Below are positions 1 to 8,810 of a DNA stretch of 64,000 bases, in pieces. Origin of the DNA: VRUE01 sp963753245 (GTDB lineage: Bacteria > Actinomycetota > Thermoleophilia > Solirubrobacterales > 70-9); NCBI GenBank assembly GCA_963753245.1, contig CAVWBK010000001.1:62001-126000 (forward strand), given 5' to 3'. Position 1 is the stretch's first letter. The number at the start of each line of letters is the position of its first letter. The notes beneath the pieces are model-generated. The model had not been told where the DNA came from, made no database searches, and was given only the letters and a program-made list of their open reading frames with translations. Position numbers and translations under genes: made by a program.

Positions 1-545
1 TCGGCTTCGGCCAGGTCCTTCTTGGAGAGTTCCTGCATCCCCGCCCAGACCGTTGCCTGGCCCGCCAGATACGGGGTCACGCCGCCGACAGCCTGCCCCG
101 GGGAGAGATCAGAACGCAAGGTCGAGGCCGCATCGGTCTGGCGGTCGGGGCTCAGGTCGCTGTCGAGGGCGAGCATCGCTGTGCCGGTCCTCTGCAGCTG
201 GGACCCTGCGCGGCGAACCGTGGGGGCGGAGAGAGCCAAGCCGCCGACGCCCGCCACGGTGTGTCTGACTCGATCCACGGCGAGCACCCGCGAGCGCCGA
301 TCGGCGCCCGGCTCGGCTCTGAGAATCACAGCGATGCCACCGGTACGCGAGGCGTAGTTCTGTTCGATCTCCTCGCCAACCGCCTTGGACTGGCTGCCCG
401 GCACTTCGAAGCCGCCGCCGGTCAGGTGGTCGGTCTGGTGGGAGGCGATCGGCAGGGCGATGGCCAAGGCGACGATCCAACCGCCGAGAACCCAACGGCG
501 GTGACGTCCGAGGAAACCCGAGAGCTGGATCATTGAGGCGCGCAT
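1..545 (-). CDS. MMPL-family transporter, N-terminal part (runs off the window)
   Basis: The minus-strand frame is open from an ATG at 545 to the left edge, so only the first ~181 residues are present. After a short cytoplasmic stretch (LSGFLGRHRRWVLGGW) there is one transmembrane helix, then an extracytoplasmic segment with 'TGGGFEVPGSQS', typical of the first helix and porter domain of MMPL/RND-type lipid or drug exporters. A second ATG at 533 is possible; I prefer 545 because an AGGTGAG-like ribosome site sits just upstream. The family exports lipids or hydrophobic compounds using the proton gradient; the substrate cannot be told here. No partner gene is visible. Confidence 0.75.
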   Translation of the reverse strand, partial: MRASMIQLSGFLGRHRRWVLGGWIVALAIALPIASHQTDHLTGGGFEVPGSQSKAVGEEIEQNYASRTGGIAVILRAEPGADRRSRVLAVDRVRHTVAGVGGLALSAPTVRRAGSQLQRTGTAMLALDSDLSPDRQTDAASTLRSDLSPGQAVGGVTPYLAGQATVWAGMQELSKKDLAEA

Positions 546-568
546 TGGCTCACCTGCCAGCCTCTGCC

Positions 569-949
569 CTAGCTACCCCCGGTGTCTGTGAGGAGAGTCA
601 CGGCTATCCCTTCGTTGTCGAAGCTCCTAGATTGCGGAGCATGAAATTCCCGCGGCGAAATGCTCGCTTTGAGCACGTCTTCGTAGCGCTCTGAACCTAG
701 GTTGGCGAACCCGACAGCGCCCAGGATGCGACCCTGACCAAGGCGTTTTGGGCGGAGGTGCCCGCTGAGGCGGAGGCGGAGCGGTTGAACGCGGAGAACT
801 CGCCCGACTGGAGATACGGGGTTCAGGTCGCGCGTCTCGTCCCCGACGATCAAGATTAGGCGCAAAGGCCCGCTTGGCGGGACTTTCTCGTTCTGGGTCG
901 GCTTGGCGGCGAGCAGTCCCAAGACTCGCCAGCGTCCATCGAAATACAC
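569..949 (-). CDS. Hypothetical protein, weakly supported
   Basis: A 126-codon frame with a GTG start at 949 and a GAGG-like site shortly upstream. The composition is varied rather than arginine/proline-dominated, as antisense shadow frames here usually are, and the third codon positions are moderately GC-rich. It begins 'VYFDGRWRVLGLLAAKP' and has no membrane segment, signal peptide or family motif that I recognise. It lies between the MMPL gene and a TetR gene on the same strand. It may be a real unannotated gene, a remnant, or a chance frame. Confidence 0.3.
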   Translation of the reverse strand: MYFDGRWRVLGLLAAKPTQNEKVPPSGPLRLILIVGDETRDLNPVSPVGRVLRVQPLRLRLSGHLRPKRLGQGRILGAVGFANLGSERYEDVLKASISPREFHAPQSRSFDNEGIAVTLLTDTGGS

Positions 950-1038
950 AGATACCTCACGGGTCGATAATAGTCACGCCACAAACCCCGGACATGGAGG
1001 TTCGCGCTTCTACAACTATGGGATAGGGGTGAGGAGGG

Positions 1039-1647
1039 TCACTCGTCGACGAGCAAGAAACGCGCCGAGGAGGTGCCGGCCGCGAGGGCCGCGTCGAGGT
1101 CTCGTCCGGGATCCGAGAGAGCTTGCAGGGCAAATCCGTCGCCGACAGCAAAGAGAAAGCAGACAATCGCCTCGGCATCGTGGCGGAGACTGAGGACACC
1201 CTCGCGCTCCTTTGTCTCAAGTACCTCGGCGACGTGGGTCCTGGTGCGCTCAAAGAGCTGGCCGACCTCGCGTTGGATATCCGGGTTGCGCCGCCCGGCG
1301 CTGAACAGCTCATAGAGCAGGAGGAAGAATCCGGGCTCGTTCTCGATCAGGTCGGTGAGGCTGGAGACAAGGACGTCGAGAACGTCATCGACGGACTCGG
1401 CCTTGGCCAGCGCCTCATCGAGGCGCGCGACCCGCAGCTCACTGTCGCGACGGACGACCTCGACCAGCAGCCGCTCCTTGGTCCCGAAGTAGTAGTGCAA
1501 CAGGCCGCGGCTGACACCCGCCTTACCGGCGACGTGCTCGAAGGTCGATCCCGCAGCGCCGCGCTTGGCAACGCTCTCACGCATCGCGTCAACGATGCGC
1601 TGGGCCTTCTCGCCGCTCAGCTCGCGGTCTTTGGTGGCTGCCTCCAT
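1039..1647 (-). CDS. TetR/AcrR-family transcriptional regulator
   Basis: A 202-residue protein. The N-terminal helix-turn-helix is clear: 'TFEHVAGKAGVSRGLLHYYFGT' spans the recognition helix and the conserved YYF before the ligand domain. The C-terminal ~140 residues are helical and variable, as expected for the ligand-binding and dimerisation domain. The frame extends further upstream, but the ATG at 1647 (MEAATKDRELSG) gives the family's usual distance to the HTH, and the longer version would overlap the next gene. It is probably an autorepressor; the target is unknown, with the MMPL transporter downstream on the same strand a reasonable candidate. Confidence 0.85.
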   Translation of the reverse strand: MEAATKDRELSGEKAQRIVDAMRESVAKRGAAGSTFEHVAGKAGVSRGLLHYYFGTKERLLVEVVRRDSELRVARLDEALAKAESVDDVLDVLVSSLTDLIENEPGFFLLLYELFSAGRRNPDIQREVGQLFERTRTHVAEVLETKEREGVLSLRHDAEAIVCFLFAVGDGFALQALSDPGRDLDAALAAGTSSARFLLVDE

Positions 1648-1690
1648 TAGCGCCCGATCACGATTCTGTCGGCTAAGGCGAGGCGGGGCA

Positions 1691-2134
1691 CTAAGCCCCG
1701 TTGATGCTGGTGGAGCTCGTGTACTCGAACTCCTCTTCGGCCCCAAAGAGGGCGTCGAGCACCGTCTTCCGGGCACCCTCGCTGAGCACCAGTGCGATTC
1801 CTCCGGCGACGACGCCAAAGAGGATCAGCCGGCCCAGACGGCTGCCCTTGCGCTTGCGCGGGGCGCGGAGCTGATCGGTCGCCTCGCGCAGGCTCTCCGC
1901 CGCCTGGCGCAGGTCACGCTGGACCTTGCGATCGCTGGTCACGGCCTTGACCGGGCCCTTGCCGTTGCCGGTGGCCCGTCCGTAGGCGCCGCGGGCGGCT
2001 TCGAAGGCCTCGCGCAGGTTGTCGCGCAGGTCATCGTCCTCGATCAGGCGCTGCACGTAGGGGTTCTCACGCGCGGCCGAATAAAGGTCGGCGGCGCGGT
2101 CGGCGGTCTGTGTCGCCTTGGTTGTATTGGCCAT
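1691..2134 (-). CDS. Small single-span membrane protein, helical cytoplasmic part
   Basis: A 147-residue protein. Residues ~1-95 are charged and helical (repeated Ala/Arg/Asp/Glu heptad-like spacing), followed by 'GRLILFGVVAGGIALVLS', a single membrane helix at about 102-120, and a short acidic tail. This layout recalls YtxH-like or other actinobacterial membrane-tethered coiled-coil proteins, but I cannot assign a family. It ends 43 bases before the TetR start on the same strand and may be co-transcribed with it. The start is supported by an AGGAGAGGG-like site directly upstream of the ATG at 2134. Confidence 0.7.
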   Translation of the reverse strand: MANTTKATQTADRAADLYSAARENPYVQRLIEDDDLRDNLREAFEAARGAYGRATGNGKGPVKAVTSDRKVQRDLRQAAESLREATDQLRAPRKRKGSRLGRLILFGVVAGGIALVLSEGARKTVLDALFGAEEEFEYTSSTSINGA

Positions 2135-2197
2135 GCCCTCTCCTCACTGGATCTGCGGTTGCCGTCGGAGGATAGACCGTCAAGAGCAAGCGACGGG

Positions 2198-2590
2198 CTA
2201 GGGCCGGTGTTTGCCAGCCTTGTGTTTACCCGGTTTCTTGTGTTTCCTCACAGTCTTGCTGAGCTGAACCGGCCCAGATGGCGTGTTGGGAGCTTCGTTG
2301 GGCGGGGTGAAGCGTCCCCTTCAATTTGCCGCTGCGAGCCCGGGATTTGATCCCTTTGCCCGCCGCTTTGATCGTGATCTGAATCTTCCCTGCCGCCTGG
2401 GGTTGGGGAAGCTGGGCGCTCAGCTTGTTGCTGAGGCTCGCGGCGAGCGAGCCCGGACCAGGGAGTGTGACGCTCAGGCTCAGCGTGCCCTTCTTCTTGT
2501 TCTTGGTGGCCTTACCGACGCTGAAGGCGTTGAATTCACACGGCGGTCGGCGCGCAGCAGGATCTCCGTATTTTTCGATTCGACCAAGTA
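2198..2590 (-). pseudogene. C-terminal remnant of a surface/secreted protein, frameshifted
   Basis: Reading the minus strand, one frame gives 'CEFNAFSVGKATKNKKKG', then 'LSLSVTLPGPGSLAASLS' and 'GKIQITIKAAGKGIKSRA', the style of the C-terminal repeat domains of Thermoleophilia surface proteins. Near 2312-2320 the homology continues in another frame (FTPPNEAPNTPSGPVQL) and runs to a lysine/histidine-rich tail (KHKKPGKHKAGKHRP) and stop. The upstream end is closed by an in-frame TAG near 2593 with no good start. I read this as a truncated, frameshifted 3' end of a larger gene; a sequencing indel could explain the frameshift but not the missing 5' part. Confidence 0.55.
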
Positions 2591-2653
2591 CTCCGACCTA
2601 GATCGCCCCGCGGCAGTCCGATGCGATGCTTTCGGTTCAAAGAAGGGCCAATC

Positions 2654-4195
2654 CTAACCCGGTCCAACACCATTGACCAAGACACCGTTATTGCGAAAGT
2701 TGAGTTCCGCCTCGCGCACGGTCGGCAGGCGCAGGCGTCCAAGGTCGGGACCGGGAAGCGCGTAGCGGCGCAGATACAGACGCCCAAGCGATTCGTAGGA
2801 GACCTGGCGAAAGCCCGGTCCGAGCAGATGCCGTGAAACCGGGCGCGAGGGTCCGTCGGAAACGAAATCGACTTCGTGGACCTGCCAGTGCAGGGGTTCC
2901 TTGGCGAAGACCTGAAACGAGCCGCCGGCCAGGTAGTGGTGAAGGGGCGCCTGGCCCAGGGTCCAGGTGACGATCGCCCGCGGCGCACTCGGCTCGCCGA
3001 GGCGTTCTGCAACCCCGTCCCAGTCGGGGCGCTGCAGGGCCGGCGAGACACTGGCGAGGATGCAAAAGACCAGCGAGTAGGCAAATAGGCCGGCGCCAAG
3101 GAGGCCGCCGAGGCGGCGCGCCCTCGGCATCGTCACGCCGACCGCCACCGCGACGAGCAGCGGGATGAGGGCCGGCAGCAGATTGCGGGCGAGGACGTAA
3201 TCCTCTCCCGGCACGAGGATCGCTAGCGCCAGCGGCAAGCCGACGGTGGCGCCGGCGAGGATCAGGGGAATTGCCGCCGCGCGATGCTCTCCGCGCTCGC
3301 CACGAAGCCAAACGAGGAGCAGCGCGCCGAGCGCAAGGAGGAAGGGCACCAGGGCCGGCCAGGGGCTGTCGGGGCGGGCGATGATTTCGCCTGTCTCGCC
3401 GACCATGAAGGTCGAGGCTGTCTCCCAGAGACGGTGTCCGAGCGCGTGCTCGCCGATCCACTCGGCGTGGCCAATCGAGGTCTGGTGGATGACGAGCGGC
3501 GCCAGCGCGACTCCTGCGAGGAGCAGGATCCAAAGGCCCGAGAGCGTGCGCCGGCCGCGGCGCCGCAACAGCCAGAGCGACTCGGCTGCAATCGGGAAGA
3601 AGGCGAAGTAGTGGGTGGCCAGGGCGAGGGCCGAGACGATCCCCCAGGCGCGCAGATCCCTGCGCCGGCCAGCTTGCAACGAGCGCAGGAAAAAGAGGGC
3701 CGAGATCGCGGCCAGGAGCGTGAACAGCGCGTAGGCGCGCGCCTCCTGTGAGTACCAGAGAAGCATCGGGTTGACCGCGATCAGCGCCGCGCTGACCAGC
3801 CCGACCCGCGTACCGCGCAGTTCGCGGCCGATCAGGTAGCCGACCGGCACGGTCGCCACCCCGGCGAGCGCTGAGAGCGCCCGCAATCCGAATTCCCCGG
3901 TCCCGGTGAACTGGGTCCAGACCCAGGCCAACGCGTAGTAGAGCGGCGGAGCCGACTCGCTGTAGTTCACCGCGTTCATCGCGTGAATGAAGCTGCCGTT
4001 CAGGACGCGCACCGCGGTAACGATCTCGTCGTGGTGGTAGGACTGCACACCAAGGCTGGCAAAGCGCAGCCCAGCGGCGAGTAGCGAGAAACCGGCGACG
4101 ATCCAAAAAGCGCGCGAGCGGGCGCCGGCCCAGGCTCGGGTCGCCGCCAAGTATGGAATTCTGGCGCCGCCCAGCGCCTCGGCTGCCTCCATCAA
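2654..4195 (-). CDS. GT39-like polytopic membrane glycosyltransferase
   Basis: A 513-residue protein with about ten predicted membrane helices. The first luminal loop carries 'SYHHDEIVTAVRVLNGSF', which holds the conserved Asp-Glu of the PMT/ArnT-type (GT-C fold) glycosyltransferases, followed by 'SESAPPLYYALAWVW', also typical. Such enzymes transfer sugars from polyprenyl-phosphate donors to lipids or proteins on the outer face of the membrane. The C-terminal ~130 residues form a soluble periplasmic-type domain. It lies 8 bases downstream of lon on the same strand. The start could be either of two adjacent ATGs. A distantly similar protein is encoded at 35640-37151. Confidence 0.8.
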   Translation of the reverse strand: MMEAAEALGGARIPYLAATRAWAGARSRAFWIVAGFSLLAAGLRFASLGVQSYHHDEIVTAVRVLNGSFIHAMNAVNYSESAPPLYYALAWVWTQFTGTGEFGLRALSALAGVATVPVGYLIGRELRGTRVGLVSAALIAVNPMLLWYSQEARAYALFTLLAAISALFFLRSLQAGRRRDLRAWGIVSALALATHYFAFFPIAAESLWLLRRRGRRTLSGLWILLLAGVALAPLVIHQTSIGHAEWIGEHALGHRLWETASTFMVGETGEIIARPDSPWPALVPFLLALGALLLVWLRGERGEHRAAAIPLILAGATVGLPLALAILVPGEDYVLARNLLPALIPLLVAVAVGVTMPRARRLGGLLGAGLFAYSLVFCILASVSPALQRPDWDGVAERLGEPSAPRAIVTWTLGQAPLHHYLAGGSFQVFAKEPLHWQVHEVDFVSDGPSRPVSRHLLGPGFRQVSYESLGRLYLRRYALPGPDLGRLRLPTVREAELNFRNNGVLVNGVGPG

Positions 4196-4203
4196 CGGGA
4201 AGG

Positions 4204-6591
4204 CTAGGTGAGGGCGGCCTCGATCGCCTTTGAGACCTCGTCGACGTAGATGAACTCAAGCTCGCTGCGCTCGCGCTCGGGGATCTCGCTGACGTCACCC
4301 TCATTGCGCTCAGGAACGAGCACGCGCTTGATCCCGGCGCGCTGGGCGGCGAGGGACTTCTCCTTGAGGCCACCGATCGGCAGCACCTGCCCGGTAAGGG
4401 TCACCTCGCCGGTCATCGCCACCTCGTTTCCGACCGGCCGCGCGCTTATCAGCGAGCTGAGCGCGACCGTCATCGCGACCCCCGCCGAGGGCCCGTCCTT
4501 GGGGACGGCGCCGGCCGGAACATGGATGTGGATGTCGTGCTTGGCAAACCATTCCTCTTCGAGCTCGGGGGCGATCTCTTGCCAGTGGCCACGCACGTAG
4601 GAGAGCGCCGCCTGCGCGGACTCTTTCATCACGTCACCGAGCTGACCGGTGATCGTCAGTCCACCCGAGCCCGGCATCGCAGTCGCCTCGATGAAGAGGA
4701 CATCGCCTCCGGTTGGCGTCCAGGCAAGACCGGTCGCAACTCCGGGATCCTTGGTCCGCCGTCGCTGCTCGGCGAAGACGCGGCGGCGGCCGAGCAGCTC
4801 ACGAGCCCGTTTGGCGGAAACCCGGACCTTTCCATTGATCTTGCCCTCGGCAACTTCGCGGGCGATTTTGCGGCAGACGCTGCCGATCTGGCGCTCCAGA
4901 TTGCGAACCCCAGCCTCGCGGGTGTACTCCTCGATGATCGCGGTCAGGGCCGGCTCGGCGAACTCGATCTGGGAGGGCTTCAGCCCGTTCGCAGAGATCT
5001 GACGCGGAACCAGGTAGCGGCTGGCGATGTGCTTCTTGTCATCGAGCGTGTAGCCGGCGAGTTCGATCGTCTCCATGCGGTCTTGGAGCGCCGTCGGGAT
5101 CGTGTCGAGCACGTTCGCGGTGGCGATGAAGAGCACTTCTGAGAGGTCGAACTCGAGGTCTAGATAGTGATCGCGGAAGGAGTCGTTTTGAGCCGGGTCG
5201 AGGACCTCCAACATCGCCGAGGCGGGGTCGCCACGAAAGTCGGCACCCATCTTGTCGATCTCATCGATCATGAACACGGGGTTGCGGGTGCCGGCGTCGC
5301 GCAGGGCGCGGATCATCGTCCCGGGCAGGGCGCCGATGTAGGTGCGACGGTGGCCGCGTATCTCCGCCTCATCACGCACCCCGCCCACCGAGATCCGCTC
5401 GAACTCGCGGCCGAGGGCTCTGGCGACCGAGCGCCCGAGGCTGGTCTTGCCGACCCCCGGTGGCCCGACGAAGCAGAGGATCGGGCCGGGCGAGTCTGGG
5501 TTCAGTTTGCGCACCGCCAGGTACTCGAGGATCCGGTCCTTGATCTTCTCGAGGTCGTAGTGATCTTGATCGAGGACCTCGCGGGCATGACCGATGTCGA
5601 GGTTGTCCTCGGTGCGTTTGGACCAGGGCAACTCGACCAGCCACTCCAGATAGGTGCGGATCACGCCGTGCTCGGCGGCAGCCGGCGGCAGTTTTTCCAG
5701 TCGCGAGAGCTCGCGGTCGGCGGCCTTGCGGGCATGCTCGGGCAGCTCCGCGGCCTCGATCTGTTCACGCAGCTCGTTGGTTTCGGCCTGCTCCTCATCG
5801 CCCTCGCCGAGCTCGTCTTGGATCGCTTTCAACTGCTGGCGCAGGATGAACTCGCGCTGCCCTTTATCGACTTCGGATTGGACCTGGGACTGGATCTGGG
5901 TGCCGAGTTGAACGACCTCGAGCTCGCGGTTGAGAATCTGGGCGAGGTGACGAAGTCGCGCAGCGACGTCCTCCTCCTCCAAGAGCTGCTGCTTCTCTTC
6001 GGTCCCAATCCGCAGGGCGCCGGCGATCAGATAACAGAGCGCCGATGGCTCGTCGATGTTGGCGACCGCCAGCTGCAGCTCTTCGGGCAGGTATGGAATC
6101 TGCTCGATGATCTCTGAGAAGGTGCGCTGCACGTTGCGAGTCAGCGCCTCCAGTTCGGGGCTCGCCTCGAGCTCCCTATCTGGGAGCTCGGAAACGCGGG
6201 CGACCAGGTAGGGCTCCTCGGCGACGTAGGGACCGAGGCGGACACGTTGAGTTCCCTGGACGAGGATCCGCAGAGTGCCATCGGGGACCTTCATCATGCG
6301 AGCGACGACGCCAACGACCCCGACCTCGTGCAGCTCGGCAGGGCCCGGCTCTTCGTTCTCGGGATCGCGGGAGGCGACCATGACCAGCATCCGGTTGGCA
6401 CCGAGCACGTCATTGACCAGCTTGATCGAACGCTCCTGACCAACCGCCAGCGGCGTAACCGTGTCGGGGAAGGTGACCGTCTCGCGCAGCGGCAGGACCG
6501 GCAGCGCGTCGGGGAGAGGGGCGTTTGCGCGGATCGCGTCTTCGGCGTCAAGTGGTGAATCGACCACTTCCAAGACCGGGCTGCCCTCCAT
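4204..6591 (-). CDS. lon: ATP-dependent protease Lon
   Basis: A 795-residue protein, normal for bacterial LonA. The N-terminal substrate-binding domain begins with 'LPVLPLRETVTFPDTVTPL'. The AAA+ module has Walker A GPPGVGKT (376-383) and Walker B 'VFMIDEID' (439-446). The C-terminal protease domain has the Ser-Lys dyad: S702 in 'PKDGPSAGVAM' and K745 in 'GGLKEKSLAAQ'. It degrades misfolded and regulatory proteins in the cytoplasm. The ATG overlaps the TGA of hsp20 (TGATG), so the two are translationally coupled, a sensible pairing of a small chaperone with a protease. No HAIR or CIRCE element was seen upstream of hsp20. Confidence 0.97.
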   Translation of the reverse strand: MEGSPVLEVVDSPLDAEDAIRANAPLPDALPVLPLRETVTFPDTVTPLAVGQERSIKLVNDVLGANRMLVMVASRDPENEEPGPAELHEVGVVGVVARMMKVPDGTLRILVQGTQRVRLGPYVAEEPYLVARVSELPDRELEASPELEALTRNVQRTFSEIIEQIPYLPEELQLAVANIDEPSALCYLIAGALRIGTEEKQQLLEEEDVAARLRHLAQILNRELEVVQLGTQIQSQVQSEVDKGQREFILRQQLKAIQDELGEGDEEQAETNELREQIEAAELPEHARKAADRELSRLEKLPPAAAEHGVIRTYLEWLVELPWSKRTEDNLDIGHAREVLDQDHYDLEKIKDRILEYLAVRKLNPDSPGPILCFVGPPGVGKTSLGRSVARALGREFERISVGGVRDEAEIRGHRRTYIGALPGTMIRALRDAGTRNPVFMIDEIDKMGADFRGDPASAMLEVLDPAQNDSFRDHYLDLEFDLSEVLFIATANVLDTIPTALQDRMETIELAGYTLDDKKHIASRYLVPRQISANGLKPSQIEFAEPALTAIIEEYTREAGVRNLERQIGSVCRKIAREVAEGKINGKVRVSAKRARELLGRRRVFAEQRRRTKDPGVATGLAWTPTGGDVLFIEATAMPGSGGLTITGQLGDVMKESAQAALSYVRGHWQEIAPELEEEWFAKHDIHIHVPAGAVPKDGPSAGVAMTVALSSLISARPVGNEVAMTGEVTLTGQVLPIGGLKEKSLAAQRAGIKRVLVPERNEGDVSEIPERERSELEFIYVDEVSKAIEAALT

Positions 6592-7004
6592 CAGTCGCGC
6601 CCTATCGGCACCCGCCGGGTGGACTCTGAGGGATCACGCAGCGGCAGCTCGATTCGCAATACCCCGTCCTCATATGTGGCCTTGGCCGCATCGGGGTCGA
6701 CGTCGACCTGCAGCTCGACGATGCGCCGAAACGGGCCCGAGGGAATCTCAACCTGCTGGTAGACGCGTCCCTCGGTCTCCTGCACCTGTCGCTCGCCGAC
6801 GATCGCCAGCTGACGGGCACTCACCTCTATGCCGACGGCCTCGAGGTCCATGCCGGCCAGATCGACCTTGACCACCGCTCGCTGGGGCTCGCCGCAGTAG
6901 TAGACGTCGACATTGGGCGAGAAGCCGGTTGTGCGCCTGCTCACGTAGGTCGCACGACTCCAGCTATCGCCGAGAGTCAGGGCGAAGAGATCATGTCGTG
7001 GCAT
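6591..7004 (-). CDS. hsp20: Hsp20/alpha-crystallin small heat-shock protein
   Basis: A 137-residue protein. It contains an alpha-crystallin domain: 'AVVKVDLAGMDLEAVGIEVS' opens it, followed by the beta strands of 'QLAIVGERQVQETEGRVYQQVEI', and the closing strand is 'YEDGVLRIELP', which matches the usual xxNGVLxxxLP element. Such proteins hold unfolding proteins for refolding or degradation. It is the first gene of a two-gene unit with lon, sharing the TGATG overlap. The start at 7004 gives the expected short N-terminal arm. Confidence 0.92.
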   Translation of the reverse strand: MPRHDLFALTLGDSWSRATYVSRRTTGFSPNVDVYYCGEPQRAVVKVDLAGMDLEAVGIEVSARQLAIVGERQVQETEGRVYQQVEIPSGPFRRIVELQVDVDPDAAKATYEDGVLRIELPLRDPSESTRRVPIGRD

Positions 7005-7158
7005 GGGGAAAACATAGCCAGCCTCGGTTGTTGGGGCGAGCAGGGGGCCACACGCCTTGTTCCGGGGCTCATCCAGGCCCGTGGATTCGCGATTGCGGCA
7101 GTGATGCAGGTCGAGCGGGCGCTTGAGCGAGAGGTCCTGGGGAGGACCCGGCCCGCAT

Positions 7159-7347
7159 TTAGGCGGCTTGGGACTGAGTCGCCCAGCGCGGGGGGCGCAT
7201 CAGGAGCACCGGCTGGCGCGGGGGGACCAATCCCTCGGGCCTGTCGGGGCGAAACGTCGTGCAAGGCTCCTCGAGCTCAAGCGCACAGAGCATGTTCTTG
7301 CGAAAGAAGCACTCCTCGCAACTCGGCGGCTTGGGCTTGCGCGGCAT
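7159..7347 (-). CDS. Small four-cysteine protein of unknown function
   Basis: A 62-residue frame starting at ATG 7347 (MPRKPKPPSCEECF). Four cysteines are spaced C-x2-C-x7-C-x7-C and are followed by 'TTFRPDRPEGLVPPRQPVL'. The spacing suggests a small zinc- or iron-sulfur-binding module. The tail is proline-rich. I do not recognise a named family, although this motif looks conserved rather than random. It stands alone between hsp20 and the divergent fatty-acid hydroxylase gene. The ribosome-binding site is weak. Confidence 0.55.
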   Translation of the reverse strand: MPRKPKPPSCEECFFRKNMLCALELEEPCTTFRPDRPEGLVPPRQPVLLMRPPRWATQSQAA

Positions 7348-7483
7348 CGCGGCGCATCTTGCCAACGGCGGCGGAATCGCGTGGCCGCCATTCCCGCAAA
7401 GCGCAACGTCTTTGACACATTCTGCTCACAGCTTCCCCGCGTCTTGCGGCAGCGGCACGCTGCGTCGCTACCATGAAGACGCA

Positions 7484-8110
7484 ATGGAGGCTCACAACCG
7501 CAGCGAGGATCTCGCCGCCTCACCGCAGCTGTTCGAGAGCGATTTCCTCAACTTCTTTTCGCGCGTGCACCCAGCGGTGCCGGCGATCGTCTTCGTCCCG
7601 GTGATCATCGCGATGCAGTGGCTTGGCCTCGCGCGCGGTCAGTCGGTCTGGGAGCTGCTCGCGCTCAACCTCGCCGGCATCGGGATCTGGACCCTGACCG
7701 AGTACTGGCTGCACCGGCTCGTCTTCCACTGGGAGCCCGACAACGCCTTCGGTCGCCGCATGCACTTCATCATCCACGGCATCCACCACGATCATCCCAA
7801 CGACAAGTTGCGGCTGGTCATGCCCCCAGCGGTCGCGATCCCACTGGCCGCCCTGTTCTTCGGCGCCTTCGTCTTGGTCTTCGGAACCCCGGCCGCCTTC
7901 CCGCTCTTCGGCGGCTTCATCGCCGGCTATTTGATCTACGACTACACGCACTACTACGTGCACCACTTCGTGCCCAGGTCTGACCTCGGCAAACGGCTGC
8001 GCGAGCAGCACATGCGCCACCATTTCCAAGACCATCGCTACGGCTTCGGGGTCTCCTCCCCGCTTTGGGACGCCGTGTTCAGGACCCTGCCGAAGATCCG
8101 CCGACGCTGA
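7484..8110 (+). CDS. Membrane fatty-acid hydroxylase (sterol desaturase superfamily)
   Basis: A 208-residue integral membrane protein with the histidine clusters of the di-iron hydroxylases: HRLVFH, HGIHHDHP, HYYVHH and HMRHH. The length and motif spacing fit the FA2H/SCS7-like branch that hydroxylates fatty acyl chains, without the fused cytochrome b5 of eukaryotic forms. I chose the ATG at 7484 (MEAHNRSEDL) because the family homology begins there; the upstream extension is low-complexity and overlaps the small Cys protein on the other strand. A decayed desaturase gene follows, so this may once have been part of a lipid-modification locus. Confidence 0.88.
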   Translation: MEAHNRSEDLAASPQLFESDFLNFFSRVHPAVPAIVFVPVIIAMQWLGLARGQSVWELLALNLAGIGIWTLTEYWLHRLVFHWEPDNAFGRRMHFIIHGIHHDHPNDKLRLVMPPAVAIPLAALFFGAFVLVFGTPAAFPLFGGFIAGYLIYDYTHYYVHHFVPRSDLGKRLREQHMRHHFQDHRYGFGVSSPLWDAVFRTLPKIRRR

Positions 8111-8389
8111 GCCGGCGGCCCAGGGCCGCCTTCAGCACAAACCGCGGCCCGGATCGGTCGAGCTCTGCTCGCCGAGCAACTCACCCGGCCGGGCGATCGG
8201 TAGCGCGCCGTCGGGGATGGATGTGGAGCCCAGCCGCCAGCGCGACCGAATTGCCAATCGTGACGTCCATAAGCGTGCGCGGTCTTCCATCCAGGTGGCC
8301 GCCTTCGCGTTCAGCGAGTCGCGGCTCGCCAGGCATCGCTCGGCGATCGGTTTCCCGCTGAGCGCGGGGGCGGCTCACCGACGTGGGCC

Positions 8390-8810
8390 TCGGAGCGCAA
8401 TCGGGAATAATCCGCACCAAGGCCATCGCGGCAGCCCGCGCGGTGATGTTGCCAATGGGCTGTGGCATGGGGGGTCGATGGCAACCAGGGCAGGGCGGGC
8501 TGGAAGCGCTTCACCCCCGACCGCAATGAGGATGCCGGCATGTGCGCTATCTGCCACAACTCAGCCCCCCCAAGCTTGCCGGCCTCGCCCCCGCGGCGCT
8601 CGCCGGCGCGGGCACCGGTCGGCCCTGGGGAGGACTTCATCGTTCACCATGTCACCTGGAGGCTCAACTCGGTGTGCCACATCCTCGGCAGCGGGCGCTT
8701 CGACAGAGATGACAGGTCCACCAGCAGTGTTCGGGCTTGCCCTGCTCCACTCGGTGAGTCATGGACCCACAACTGATGTCTTTCTCACCTGGCCTCAGGT
8801 GCCCTGAGCA
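8390..8810 (+). pseudogene. Acyl-CoA/acyl-lipid desaturase, decayed
   Basis: Pieces of a delta-9-type desaturase can be followed across all three plus-strand frames: a 'GLWHGG' segment, 'WKRFTPDRNEDAGM', 'LAGLAPAALAGAGTGRPWGG', then 'HHVTWRLNSVCHILG' and 'RFDRDDRST' (the conserved HHVTWxxNSxCH box), then 'FGLALL' and 'GESWTHN' in different frames (intact enzymes have GESWHxNHH). At least three frame changes and the loss of the last His box make it non-functional. The region 8111-8389 upstream shows nothing I can support. Confidence 0.7.

Noticed and set aside
2688..4373. 561-codon minus frame overlapping the GT39-like gene
   Set aside because: It is another frame on the same strand; the overlapping frame has membrane helices and the family motif, whereas this one is Arg/Pro-rich.
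5167..6117. 316-codon plus-strand frame opposite lon
   Set aside because: Antisense to the Lon N-terminal and AAA+ domains; no recognisable motif.
7412..7417. TTGACA -35 box upstream of the fatty-acid hydroxylase
   Set aside because: No matching -10 sequence at 16-18 bases downstream.
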